The notes: generated by a model not told the origin, from the sequence alone. Counted from the stretch's first letter, positions 1 through 6,320 are shown. The stretch: 9,259 nucleotides of DNA from Firmicutes bacterium UBA6811 (GCA_002452295.1 DKEX01000020.1:10538-19796); one strand, 5' to 3'. Translations and numbers: made by a program.

Positions 1-386
1 AGCATTTTTGCACCCTCACTTAGGCTCCGGGGACGACGTCCCGGGCCAGGTGCCTCGAGAAGACCACGATGCGGGAGAACCGGAGCCGTCTGGCACGCTG
101 GTACCGACCTGTGAACCCGCACCCTGGGGCTCGCGGATTGGAGCTACCATTTCTACAGCGGTGCCCGGTTTACCTTCTTCCCGCCAGCCTCACATAACAT
201 CTGAGGCATCCTATTCAGCGGCGCATTCAGCGGCTACAATCTGATGGACACTGCCCGGTCACCTCGCCGAATCACACCGTCCTGCGAGGTCGGCCGGAGA
301 AGTTGCTTCCCGGGGAAAGGTGGCAGACAGCTTTGAACTTACACCCCAGCGAGCCAGCGAGGCGCGTACTGCCAGCGAGGTGCGTG
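1..386. other. Gene-free stretch upstream of the proS promoter
   Basis: I see no convincing gene in this stretch. The open frames are short, lack a ribosome binding site and do not resemble a known family. Visible structure is limited to short repeats. A 10-bp direct repeat, ATTCAGCGGC, occurs at 213-222 and 225-234. An inverted repeat has arms CCTCGC (262-267) and GCGAGG (284-289). An imperfect 18-bp tandem repeat lies at 353-388 and runs into the -35 box of the proS promoter. The stretch may hold the decayed end of a gene outside the window, but nothing proves that. Confidence 0.5.
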
Positions 387-388
387 TT
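353..388. repeat. Imperfect 18-bp tandem repeat abutting the proS promoter
   Basis: Two adjacent 18-bp units, GCCAGCGAGGCGCGTACT at 353-370 and GCCAGCGAGGTGCGTGTT at 371-388, differ at three positions. A third partial copy of the core CCAGCGA lies just before them, around 346-352. The second unit overlaps the first bases of the -35 box at 387. The repeat could be a paired protein-binding site or a simple duplication; no regulator is recognisable from the sequence. Confidence 0.5.
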
Positions 389-415
389 GCCTTTCCGCGG
401 CGGATATGCTATAGT
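387..415 (+). promoter_or_regulatory. Sigma-A-type promoter for the T-box/proS transcript
   Basis: The -35 box TTGCCT (387-392) and -10 box TATAGT (410-415) are separated by exactly 17 nt. A TGC extended -10 element directly precedes the -10 box at 407-409. The predicted transcription start is about 421-423, some 20 nt before Stem I of the T-box leader. This is where a T-box transcript is expected to begin. The call rests on consensus match and context. Confidence 0.75.
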
Positions 416-441
416 TGAGGCATCCGAATCCGGTCCAAACC

Positions 442-725
442 CGGCGATGAAGGGGCCGCCGCGAACCACGGCGCAAAGAGAGCAGGCCCACCGCTGCAAG
501 GCCTGCCGCACGGGCTCGCAGGCATCCCACCCTGGAGCTGCGAACGACGAGTTCGACGGGGTTCCCGCCGTTAAGGGGAGCCTGCGGCGGCGCGCCCCAT
601 TGGGCGCGCGGCGCAGGGATGAGTGGGCGGTTGCGCTATCGCGCCGGGGGGGGGGCGCAACGCCAAGCGGGGTGGCACCACGGAGGTGATGGCCTTCGTC
701 CTCATGAGGGACGAAGGCCCTTTCT
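442..725 (+). promoter_or_regulatory. T-box riboswitch (tRNA-Pro sensing) upstream of proS
   Basis: This leader RNA binds tRNA-Pro and lets transcription continue into proS when the tRNA is uncharged. Stem I starts with CGGC (442-445) pairing with GCTG (537-540), followed by a GATGA/GGAG kink-turn-like motif. AGGG (451-454) pairs with CCCT (530-533). The distal AGAGAG motif is at 477-482. The specifier triplet CCC (526-528), a proline codon, is followed by A. Further hairpins lie at 541-555 and 581-617, the conserved CCGTTA is at 568-573, and a hairpin at 626-664 has ten G in its loop. The T-box core TGGCACC (673-679) is flanked by GGGG (669-672), which pairs with CCTC (700-703), and ACGGA (680-684), which pairs with TTCGT (695-699). 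This antiterminator excludes the terminator at 691-719. The pairings were worked out by eye. Confidence 0.93.
691..725 (+). terminator. T-box regulated intrinsic terminator
   Basis: An 11-bp perfect stem, GGCCTTCGTCC (691-701) with GGACGAAGGCC (709-719), encloses a 7-nt loop and is followed by CTTTCT. Its 5' arm is shared with the 3' arm of the T-box antiterminator, so the two folds are mutually exclusive. It should stop transcription when tRNA-Pro is charged. The U tract is short and interrupted, so termination may be incomplete. Confidence 0.88.
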
Positions 726-909
726 ATACACAGTGTGAGCGCAACGCATGAGGCGTCGCGAATTTCGGACGATCAACCCAACCCGACAGGTGGTACGATC
801 GCGCTAGAGATGCAAAGAAGGGAGGATGGCGCCTGGCCCCTTTGCTGTTCCTGGATACGGAGCGATGCTCCGCGCGTGCCCACAGGGGCGGCGGCAGGCG
901 CCGACCGCA

Positions 910-2358
910 ATGGTGGAAAAACAGGAAGGTTTCGTCGAGCACATAGCGTCGAAAGCAGAGGATTTCTCGCAATGGTATACTGACGTCGTCCTCAAGAGCG
1001 AGCTCGCCGACTACGCCCCCGTGCGTGGCTGCATGGTCATAAGGCCGTACGGGTACGGGCTCTGGGAGAACATGCAGGCCCGCCTCGACGCCCGCATCAA
1101 GGCGACGGGGCACAGCAACGCGTACTTTCCGCTCTTCATCCCCGAAAGCTTCCTGCGCAGGGAGGCCCAGCACGTGGAGGGCTTCGCGCCCGAGGTCGCC
1201 TGGGTAACCCGCGCGGGCAGCGAGGACCTCGCCGAGCCCCTGGTCGTGAGGCCGACGTCGGAGACGGTCATCGGATACATGTACTCAAAGTGGATCAAGT
1301 CCTGGCGCGACCTGCCAGTCCTCATCAACCAGTGGGCGAACGTGGTCAGGTGGGAGAAGACCACGCGCCTCTTCCTCAGGACATCGGAGTTCCTCTGGCA
1401 GGAGGGCCACACATGCCACCGCACCGCCGAGGAGGCCGAGGAGGAGACCCTGAGGATGCTCGATGTGTACAGGAGCTTCCTCACGGAGGACCTGGCGATA
1501 CCGGTGATTGCGGGCAGGAAGACCGAGAAGGAGAAGTTCGCAGGCGCGGTGCGCACATACTGCGTTGAGGCGCTCATGACCGATGGCAGGGCGCTCCAGG
1601 CGGGCACGTCGCACAACCTAGGCCAGAACTTCGCGAAGGTCTTCGACATCACCTTCCTGGACCAGGACGACGAGCTCAAGCACGTCTGGCAGACCTCGTG
1701 GGGCGTGTCCACTCGGCTCATCGGCGGCATCATCATGGTGCACGGGGACGAGCGGGGCCTCGCCCTTCCGCCGCGCGTGGCGCCCACGCAGGTGGTGATC
1801 GTGCCCATCATGCCGCCTGCGGCGCGCGAGACTGTGCTCGCCGCGGCCCGCGACATCCAGGCGCGCCTTGCGAAGTCGTACCGGGTCGAGCTCGACGCCC
1901 GCGAGGAGTACTCGCCCGGCTGGAAGTTCAACGAGTGGGAGCTGAAGGGGGTCCCGGTGAGGCTGGAGGTCGGGCCGCGCGACATCAAGGCACGACAGAT
2001 GGTGCTCGTAAGGCGCGATACCGGCGAGAAGGTGACGGCGTCCATGGACGGCCTCGAGCAGGCAATCGACAGCCTCCTGGCCTCAGTTCAGGACGGGCTC
2101 TTCGCGCGGGCGAAGCGGTTCATGGACGAGAACACCCGCCACGTCGAAGACTACGACGAGTTCAAGGCGATCATGGAAACGAGGCGCGGGTTCGTCCACG
2201 CGCCCTGGTGCGGAAGCCGGGAGTGCGAGGCTGCCATCAAGGACGAGACCGGCGCCACCATAAGGTGCATTCCGATGGAAGGGCCCGCGGCAAGCGGGAA
2301 CTGCGTTCGCTGCGGCACCGCGTCGGACCTTTGGGTATACTTCGCGAGGGCATATTGA
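910..2358 (+). CDS. proS: Prolyl-tRNA synthetase, archaeal/eukaryotic type
   Basis: This enzyme charges tRNA-Pro with proline in the cytoplasm. The 482-aa product has the compact class II layout without the bacterial editing insertion. The catalytic core spans residues about 20-290, with RPTSE near 114-118, motif 2 TSEFLWQEGHT at 158-168, and motif 3 GDERGLALPPRVAP at 279-292. An anticodon-binding domain covers about 293-400. A C-terminal zinc-type domain carries Cys434, Cys439, Cys465 and Cys468, and the chain ends in Tyr482, as in this family. The ATG at 910 gives an N-terminus (MVEKQEGFVEHI) that fits the family, although its ribosome binding site is weak. An in-frame ATG at 826 sits directly against GGAGG with no spacing and would add 28 unconserved residues. 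Expression is controlled by the upstream T-box. Confidence 0.96.
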   Translation: MVEKQEGFVEHIASKAEDFSQWYTDVVLKSELADYAPVRGCMVIRPYGYGLWENMQARLDARIKATGHSNAYFPLFIPESFLRREAQHVEGFAPEVAWVTRAGSEDLAEPLVVRPTSETVIGYMYSKWIKSWRDLPVLINQWANVVRWEKTTRLFLRTSEFLWQEGHTCHRTAEEAEEETLRMLDVYRSFLTEDLAIPVIAGRKTEKEKFAGAVRTYCVEALMTDGRALQAGTSHNLGQNFAKVFDITFLDQDDELKHVWQTSWGVSTRLIGGIIMVHGDERGLALPPRVAPTQVVIVPIMPPAARETVLAAARDIQARLAKSYRVELDAREEYSPGWKFNEWELKGVPVRLEVGPRDIKARQMVLVRRDTGEKVTASMDGLEQAIDSLLASVQDGLFARAKRFMDENTRHVEDYDEFKAIMETRRGFVHAPWCGSRECEAAIKDETGATIRCIPMEGPAASGNCVRCGTASDLWVYFARAY

Positions 2359-2377
2359 GCAGGCGATGCCGCAGGCG

Positions 2378-2402
2378 CCCTGGTGCACGGCGACGACCAG
2401 GG
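2378..2402. repeat. Inverted repeat downstream of proS
   Basis: Arms CCCTGGT (2378-2384) and ACCAGGG (2396-2402) form a 7-bp perfect stem with an 11-nt loop, 20 nt after the proS stop codon. No U tract follows on either strand, so it is not a canonical intrinsic terminator. It could stabilise the 3' end of the proS mRNA or mark a factor-dependent end. Confidence 0.4.
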
Positions 2403-2512
2403 GTGGGATCAACCGGGTAAGTCGCTCGCCGGGAGAGATGCCAAACGAACATCGACGCCACCAGAGAGACCGCAATGCGTCCTCTCCAGGGGCGCCGCGT
2501 CCTCACCCGTCC

Positions 2513-2692
2513 TCACCGGGGCTGCTTGGCCGACTTCGCCAGTGTCATGAAGTAGAGAGCTGTGTCCTCGACGCGCCCGAAGAGAGGTGGTTTCCCCTCC
2601 TGGAGCACTTCCCTCAGACCAGCTTTGGACTCGAGTTCTCTGAACAAGGCGATGATGTCGGGCTTCGTGATCTCCGTGGGAGTACCAGCCAT
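2513..2692 (-). CDS. Small hypothetical protein, 59 aa
   Basis: The ATG at 2692 is preceded by GGGGAGG, nine bases upstream, a strong ribosome binding site. The frame is open to a TGA at 2513-2515. The product begins MAGTPTEITKPDIIALFREL and ends ALYFMTLAKSAKQPR. It looks like a soluble, mostly helical, charged protein with no signal peptide, membrane segment or cysteine. I do not recognise the family. The start lies 19 nt after the stop of the jelly-roll-like fragment, in the same direction, so the two probably belong to one transcript. The balanced composition and the ribosome binding site make this more credible than a chance frame, although it is short. Confidence 0.7.
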   Translation of the reverse strand: MAGTPTEITKPDIIALFRELESKAGLREVLQEGKPPLFGRVEDTALYFMTLAKSAKQPR

Positions 2693-2711
2693 GCGTTTAC
2701 GCCTCCCCTTC

Positions 2712-2978
2712 CTAGCACAGCCGGGCCAGCACGACCAGGTCTATATCCAGGACATCCGTGCCTAGACCCGCAGCCTTGCTGAAGATGATCCGCGCCGTAG
2801 CGGTGTTGACAGGGGCGGGTTCAGTCACGCCGATGTGGGGGAGCCAGAAGAGCTGGAACCCGGGTGTTGCGGACTGAATGAGCAGGCTCAAACCGATTCC
2901 GATGACCGTCCCGCTGGCATCGAGCCACTGTACCTGTGCTGTCAGGTTGCCCGGAGTGAAGACGATCGGCGACGCCAC
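2712..2978 (-). CDS. Probable 5'-truncated surface/jelly-roll domain protein (NTTRR-F1-like C-terminal half)
   Basis: This 88-aa frame starts at a GTG with a weak ribosome binding site and has an in-frame stop just upstream at 2991-2993. The sequence TAQVQWLDASGTVIG, then FWLPHIGVTEPAPVNTATAR, then DVLDIDLVVLARL alternates hydrophobic strands. It resembles the second half of beta-sandwich domains of the NTTRR-F1/carbohydrate-binding kind seen in surface and spore-coat-like proteins of Bacillota. Such domains are usually about 150 residues long, with an N-terminal half containing a GxFE motif. That half is absent here, and none of the three frames between 2979 and 3140 restores it. I infer a remnant of a longer gene rather than a functional protein. 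The family match is from memory of the pattern and is uncertain. The intact 59-aa gene follows 19 nt downstream. Confidence 0.55.
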   Translation of the reverse strand: MASPIVFTPGNLTAQVQWLDASGTVIGIGLSLLIQSATPGFQLFWLPHIGVTEPAPVNTATARIIFSKAAGLGTDVLDIDLVVLARLC

Positions 2979-3101
2979 CGCGAAACCTGTTCAGAGTTGC
3001 TCCCAGTGGCAGCCTCCCCGGAGCGACGGGCTCGCGCAGGCCCAAGAAATATGGGCTGGCGGATGGGCGTGCGCCGGGATGGAAGGGTCGTGGGCAATCG
3101 C

Positions 3102-3138
3102 CTCTCCTCTCGACCGGCTGTCTACGGGGGTAGGAGAG
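3102..3138. repeat. Inverted repeat just after the threonine aldolase gene
   Basis: Arms CTCTCCT (3102-3108) and AGGAGAG (3132-3138) are perfect 7-bp complements around a 23-nt loop, starting 2 nt beyond the aldolase stop codon. The position suits a transcript end. However, the loop is long and no U tract follows on the minus strand, so I do not call it an intrinsic terminator. Confidence 0.3.
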
Positions 3139-3140
3139 CC

Positions 3141-4187
3141 CTATCCGAGGTGACGCTTGGCAATTGCGTTGACGACCTCAAGCACGTAGAGGATGTTTTC
3201 CCGGGAAATATGCCTGTGGGTGACCATCCTTGCGCCTGTGGGCGCGCGCTCGGAGGCCCTGACGTTGTGCGCGGCAAGCTCCTTGAGGAAGGACCGGGTA
3301 TCCATGCCGAGGCCGCCCACATCGAGGTAAACCATGTTGGTTTGAACGGTCTCGAGGTCAACACCGATGCCGGGGATGTCCGCGAGGCCCTCTCCCAGCA
3401 GGCGGGCGTTCTCGTGGTCTTCCTGCAGCCGGTTCACCATCTTCTCGAGCGCAACTACGCCCGCGGCCGCGATGACGCCCGCCTGGCGCATGCCGCCCCC
3501 GACCAGTTTGCGGCACTTTCGCGCCCGCTCGATGAAGTCGCGGCTTCCCACGAGCACCGAGCCTACCGGGGCCGAGAGGCCCTTCGACAGGCAGAACATC
3601 ACCGAGTCGAACGGGCGGGCGATCTCGCGCGCATCCACGCCAAGGGCAATGGCAGCATTGAAGATCCTGGCGCCGTCGAGGTGCGTCGCAAGGTCCCTGG
3701 ACCGCGCGATGTTGCAAATGGCGGTGATGACATTGAGGGGGGTGACCGTGCCGCCCCCGCGGTTGTGGGTGTTCTCCACCGCGACCAGGCGGGGGGTGGG
3801 GTAATGGATGTTCGCACCCCTTATCGCGCGGGCCACGTCGTCGGGGTCGAGTATGCCGTGCCTGCCCGGGACCAGCCTGGGCATGACGCCTGCAACCGCA
3901 GCCAGGCCCCCTACCTCGTAGTAATACATGTGGCACTCGGACTCCATGATGACCTCGTCACCCCGCTGGGCGTGCGCGAGCACCGCGACCAGGTTACCCA
4001 TGGTGCCGCTCGCCACGAAGAGCCCCGCTTCCTTCCCGAGCCGGTCGGCGGCCAGCGCCTCGAGGCGGCTCGCCGTGGGGTCCTCGCGCGTCACGTCGTC
4101 CCCGAGGGGCGCCGTCGCCATGGCCTGTAGCATCTCCTGCGTCGGAAGGGTGACTGTATCGCTCATTAGGTTGATGGTCTCTCGCAC
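3141..4187 (-). CDS. ltaE: Low-specificity L-threonine aldolase family protein
   Basis: This is a PLP-dependent fold type I enzyme that cleaves L-threonine or L-allo-threonine to glycine and acetaldehyde in the cytoplasm. The 348-aa length is typical. Visible family motifs are SDTVTLPT (9-16), GDDV (29-32), SGTMGN (60-65, phosphate binding), ECH (84-86), ENTHNRGGG (138-146), HLDGARIFNAA (169-179, Asp171 against the PLP pyridine nitrogen) and SKGLSAPVGS (201-210, Lys202 as the Schiff-base lysine). The GTG start at 4187 is preceded by GGGAGG at nine bases; an internal ATG at residue 8 lacks such a site. The gene lies 68 nt after the ABC ATPase gene on the same strand and probably shares its transcript. 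The exact substrate preference cannot be read from the sequence. Confidence 0.93.
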   Translation of the reverse strand: MRETINLMSDTVTLPTQEMLQAMATAPLGDDVTREDPTASRLEALAADRLGKEAGLFVASGTMGNLVAVLAHAQRGDEVIMESECHMYYYEVGGLAAVAGVMPRLVPGRHGILDPDDVARAIRGANIHYPTPRLVAVENTHNRGGGTVTPLNVITAICNIARSRDLATHLDGARIFNAAIALGVDAREIARPFDSVMFCLSKGLSAPVGSVLVGSRDFIERARKCRKLVGGGMRQAGVIAAAGVVALEKMVNRLQEDHENARLLGEGLADIPGIGVDLETVQTNMVYLDVGGLGMDTRSFLKELAAHNVRASERAPTGARMVTHRHISRENILYVLEVVNAIAKRHLG

Positions 4188-4255
4188 AACAGCAAACCTC
4201 CCTTGACCATTGCCTCACCACCGTTATGGCGGGTGCGGGTTCACGGGCCTGAACT

Positions 4256-4993
4256 TCAAAGGATGGAGCTGATAAACATCCTCGCCTCGGGAGTCTTCGG
4301 GTTCTCGAATAGCTCGGCCGGGGGCCCTTCCTCTATGAAGGACCCCTCGTGCATGAAGAGCGCCCTCTGCGCCACGCGGCGCGCGAACCCCATCTCATGG
4401 GTCACAACGATCATGGTCATGCCCGCTCTCGCCAGATCCTCCATGGCACTGAGCACCTCCCCGATGAGCTCGGGGTCGAGGGCCGACGTGGGCTCGTCGA
4501 AGAGCATCACCTTGGGGCTCATGGCCATGGACCGCGCTATCGCCACCCGCTGCTGCTGCCCTCCGGAGAGCTGGTCGGGGTAAGCATCGGCTTTCGCAGC
4601 AAGCCCGACTTTCCCGAGCGTTCCCATGCCGATCTCCCTGGCGCGTGCCTCCGGCATTTTCTTCACCACGCGGAGCGCAAGGATGACGTTGTCGAGCGCG
4701 GTGAGGTGCGGAAAGAGGTTGAAATGCTGGAATACGAAGCCCATCTCCTCGCGGAGGGCCTGGAGATTCGTCTTGCGCGGGTCCACGCGCTGGCCGTCGA
4801 TCCATATCTCCCCGCTATCCGGAGGCTCGAGGTAGTTGAGGCACCGAAGGAGCGTGCTCTTCCCCGAGCCGCTGCGGCCCAGGATGACGACAACCTCCCC
4901 CTTGGCCACCCCGAAGTTCACATCGCACAGCACGTGCAGCCGGCCGAAGTGCTTGTTCAATCCGACGACCCTGATGATTGGCTCCGTACTCAC
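4256..4993 (-). CDS. Polar amino acid ABC transporter ATP-binding protein (GlnQ/HisP-like)
   Basis: This is a 245-aa ABC ATPase of the polar amino acid uptake family, which powers import through a membrane permease. All nucleotide-binding motifs are intact: Walker A GRSGSGKST (39-47), Q-loop Gln89 in FVFQHFNLFPHLT, signature LSGGQQQR (142-149), Walker B VMLFDE (162-167), D-loop SALD (170-173) and switch His199. The FNLFPHLTALDNV segment is characteristic of this family. The GTG start at 4993 has GGAGGAG six bases upstream. It overlaps the TGA of the preceding membrane gene by four bases (GTGA), which implies translational coupling. No permease or binding-protein gene lies on either side, so the partner must be encoded elsewhere. 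The transported amino acid is unknown. Confidence 0.93.
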   Translation of the reverse strand: MSTEPIIRVVGLNKHFGRLHVLCDVNFGVAKGEVVVILGRSGSGKSTLLRCLNYLEPPDSGEIWIDGQRVDPRKTNLQALREEMGFVFQHFNLFPHLTALDNVILALRVVKKMPEARAREIGMGTLGKVGLAAKADAYPDQLSGGQQQRVAIARSMAMSPKVMLFDEPTSALDPELIGEVLSAMEDLARAGMTMIVVTHEMGFARRVAQRALFMHEGSFIEEGPPAELFENPKTPEARMFISSIL

Positions 4994-5269
4994 TCGCTTC
5001 TCCTCCTACGTGACGCCGCCCCGGTGTGGCGCAACTCCAGTTTAGAAAAGAATAGCACGTACAGGAGGGCGGATGCAAGATACAGGCCAGCCGTTATGAG
5101 GTGGGTCCTCTCCACGTCGGTGCTATTCTCGGCGAGGAAGGGCGGGGTGTTGACGAAAACGAAGGCGATGCCCGCCCCGAGGCATGCCTGGAAGAGAAGA
5201 ACCGCGGTTCGCCCGGTCCGTTGACAAGGAGCGCACCTTATCGACGTAGGAGGACACGGTGCTGCCCAC
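4990..5269 (-). pseudogene. Small two-helix membrane protein gene interrupted by a frameshift
   Basis: A GTG at 5269, two bases after the stop of the preceding gene and eight bases after GAGGAG, starts a frame reading MGSTVSSYVDKVRSLSTDRA. That frame loses sense near 5207. The next frame then reads AVLLFQACLGAGIAFVFV, a first hydrophobic helix, followed by NTPPFLAENSTDVERTH and a second helix LITAGLYLASALLYVLFF. It ends in a basic tail SRRRRSE and a TGA at 4990-4992. The second frame has no usable start of its own before a mid-protein GTG. Removing one base around 5200-5210 yields a continuous 92-aa protein. Both junctions are tight: 2 nt upstream, and a 4-nt overlap with the ABC ATPase. This argues for a real gene with a recent mutation or a sequencing/assembly error. 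I do not recognise the family. Confidence 0.65.
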
Positions 5270-5271
5270 GC

Positions 5272-5574
5272 CTACGTCTCCTCGCCGGTGCGACCCCAGG
5301 TCTTGCTGAGGTACCACTCTTCCTTCCTCGGGTCGTAGTATATGTCCAGCGTCTGGCCGCTATCGACGGCAACCCGGTAGAACTTCCGTCCGTGCTGGTC
5401 CCACCAGGCCCTCGAGCGGCCGCGACCGGACGCCGGCGCGGTGAACGCAGCGTCCTGCCAGATCTTCTTGATCTCCGTGATCTTGTATTCTTTGTCCCTC
5501 CACTTGAGGCCGACCGGGTCCAGGCTGTCCTCAGCCAGCGTAACACCGATCTTCTCGTGGTGAAACCCTATCAT
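5272..5574 (-). CDS. Hypothetical protein, DUF6504-like, 100 aa
   Basis: This small soluble protein starts at ATG 5574, overlapping the tmk stop codon by four bases (ATGA), so it is probably translationally coupled. The pattern is KWRDKEYKITEIKKIWQD, then an arginine/tryptophan-rich turn (RGRSRAWW), then KFYRVAVDSGQTLDIYYD and EEWYLSKTW. It resembles the short beta-rich DUF6504 domain, in which a strand ending in Tyr-Arg-Val precedes a strand describing a tyrosine-rich edge. That assignment is from pattern memory only. No signal peptide, membrane helix or catalytic motif is visible, and the function is unknown. Its fixed position between tmk and the small membrane gene suggests co-expression. 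Confidence 0.82.
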   Translation of the reverse strand: MIGFHHEKIGVTLAEDSLDPVGLKWRDKEYKITEIKKIWQDAAFTAPASGRGRSRAWWDQHGRKFYRVAVDSGQTLDIYYDPRKEEWYLSKTWGRTGEET

Positions 5575-6320
5575 ACGGGCACCTCCTTCGCCCCGGGCTC
5601 GTTCTCTCCAGCAAACGCAATGTCCAGCCGGGGCGCGTCCACAGGCGGCTGGCGCCTCTTGCGAGCAGATCCGGCCTTCGTCGTCAGAAGGGGCTTCACG
5701 AGCGCCATGATGTCGCGGTGGACCTCGCGCATCGGCCTGTTGCCGTCCACTACCTCTACCCTCTGCCCGCGCTTGCGCAGATCGGCGATGGCTTCAAGGT
5801 AGTTCTGGGACACTCTCTCGAGCTTGGGCGTCTCCTCGTACAGCTCCACGTGCCACCTCGCCTGGTTTCGCCTGCGCTCCGCCACCAGCGGCGGCACCTG
5901 AAGGTACACGGTGAGGTCGGGTGTGATGCCCTTCGCGTTTATCTGCTCGAGCCAGCGCCTGTCCACGTTGAGCGACTGATAGGCGAGGGACGAAAGGATG
6001 TACCTGTCGCAGATGACCACCACACCACCCTCTAGCTTGGGCCTGATGTCCACCTCCAGGTGGTCCAGGCGGTCCGCCGCAAAGAGCAGTGCCAGGCACC
6101 GGGGGTCGATGCTCTCGAACTTTCCGTTGTGGCACGGAGCGCCTACCCTTTTCGCAAGGATCGTCCGGATGAGCCCTCCCACTGGCCCGTCGGTGGGCTC
6201 CTTCGTGAGGTGCACGGGAAGGTTCAGCTTCGTGGCGATGTGCTCCTTCAGCTTCACCGCCTCTGTGGTGACCCCTGACCCGTCGATCCCCTCGATAACG
6301 ATGAACTTCCCCTTCTCCAT
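5571..6320 (-). CDS. tmk: Thymidylate kinase family protein with altered Walker A
   Basis: This 249-aa protein belongs to the P-loop thymidylate kinase family, which phosphorylates dTMP to dTDP. The order of motifs is right: FIVIEGIDGSGVTT (6-19, P-loop), TKEPTDGPVGGLIR (39-52), FAADRLDHL (80-88), CDRYILSSLAYQ (104-115, the DR[YH] substrate motif), PDLTVYLQVPP (134-144) and a basic lid region RRRNQARW (149-156). The lysine expected in GxxGxGK[ST] is valine (Val17). A basic, low-complexity C-terminal tail of about 35 residues follows the kinase core. I chose ATG 6320 because GAGGAG lies six bases upstream and the core starts there. An in-frame ATG at 6398 would add 26 unconserved residues. The gene heads the leftward operon and overlaps its neighbour by four bases. 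Confidence 0.88.
   Translation of the reverse strand: MEKGKFIVIEGIDGSGVTTEAVKLKEHIATKLNLPVHLTKEPTDGPVGGLIRTILAKRVGAPCHNGKFESIDPRCLALLFAADRLDHLEVDIRPKLEGGVVVICDRYILSSLAYQSLNVDRRWLEQINAKGITPDLTVYLQVPPLVAERRRNQARWHVELYEETPKLERVSQNYLEAIADLRKRGQRVEVVDGNRPMREVHRDIMALVKPLLTTKAGSARKRRQPPVDAPRLDIAFAGENEPGAKEVPV

Noticed and set aside
791..799. Possible extended -10 promoter (TGGTACGAT) between the T-box and proS
   Set aside because: The bases about 17 nt upstream (GATCAA) do not resemble a -35 box, and no other support was seen.
787..806. A second T-box-like core (AGGTGGTACGATCGCG) downstream of the real T-box
   Set aside because: It breaks the TGGNACC consensus (TGGTACG), has no Stem I or terminator of its own, and lies in a proS spacer that is already controlled. 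Probably chance.
1011..2045. A long antisense frame (344 aa) opposite proS
   Set aside because: proS is unambiguous by motifs. The antisense frame is serine/arginine-rich, has no recognisable domain, and is the usual mirror frame in GC-rich DNA.
2237..2506. An open minus-strand frame with a short hydrophobic segment (RIAVSLVASMFVWHL) running into the 3' end of proS
   Set aside because: It starts at a GTG without convincing spacing, overlaps proS antisense for much of its length, and has arginine-rich, shadow-like composition.
2835..4130. A long + strand frame (431 aa) opposite threonine aldolase
   Set aside because: The aldolase on the minus strand has all family motifs. The plus frame has the composition of a mirror of a GC-rich gene and no domain.
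4236..4251. Short inverted repeat (GTTCA/TGAAC arms) between the ABC ATPase and aldolase genes as a possible terminator
   Set aside because: The stem is only 5 bp with no U tract, and both genes appear to be in one transcription unit.
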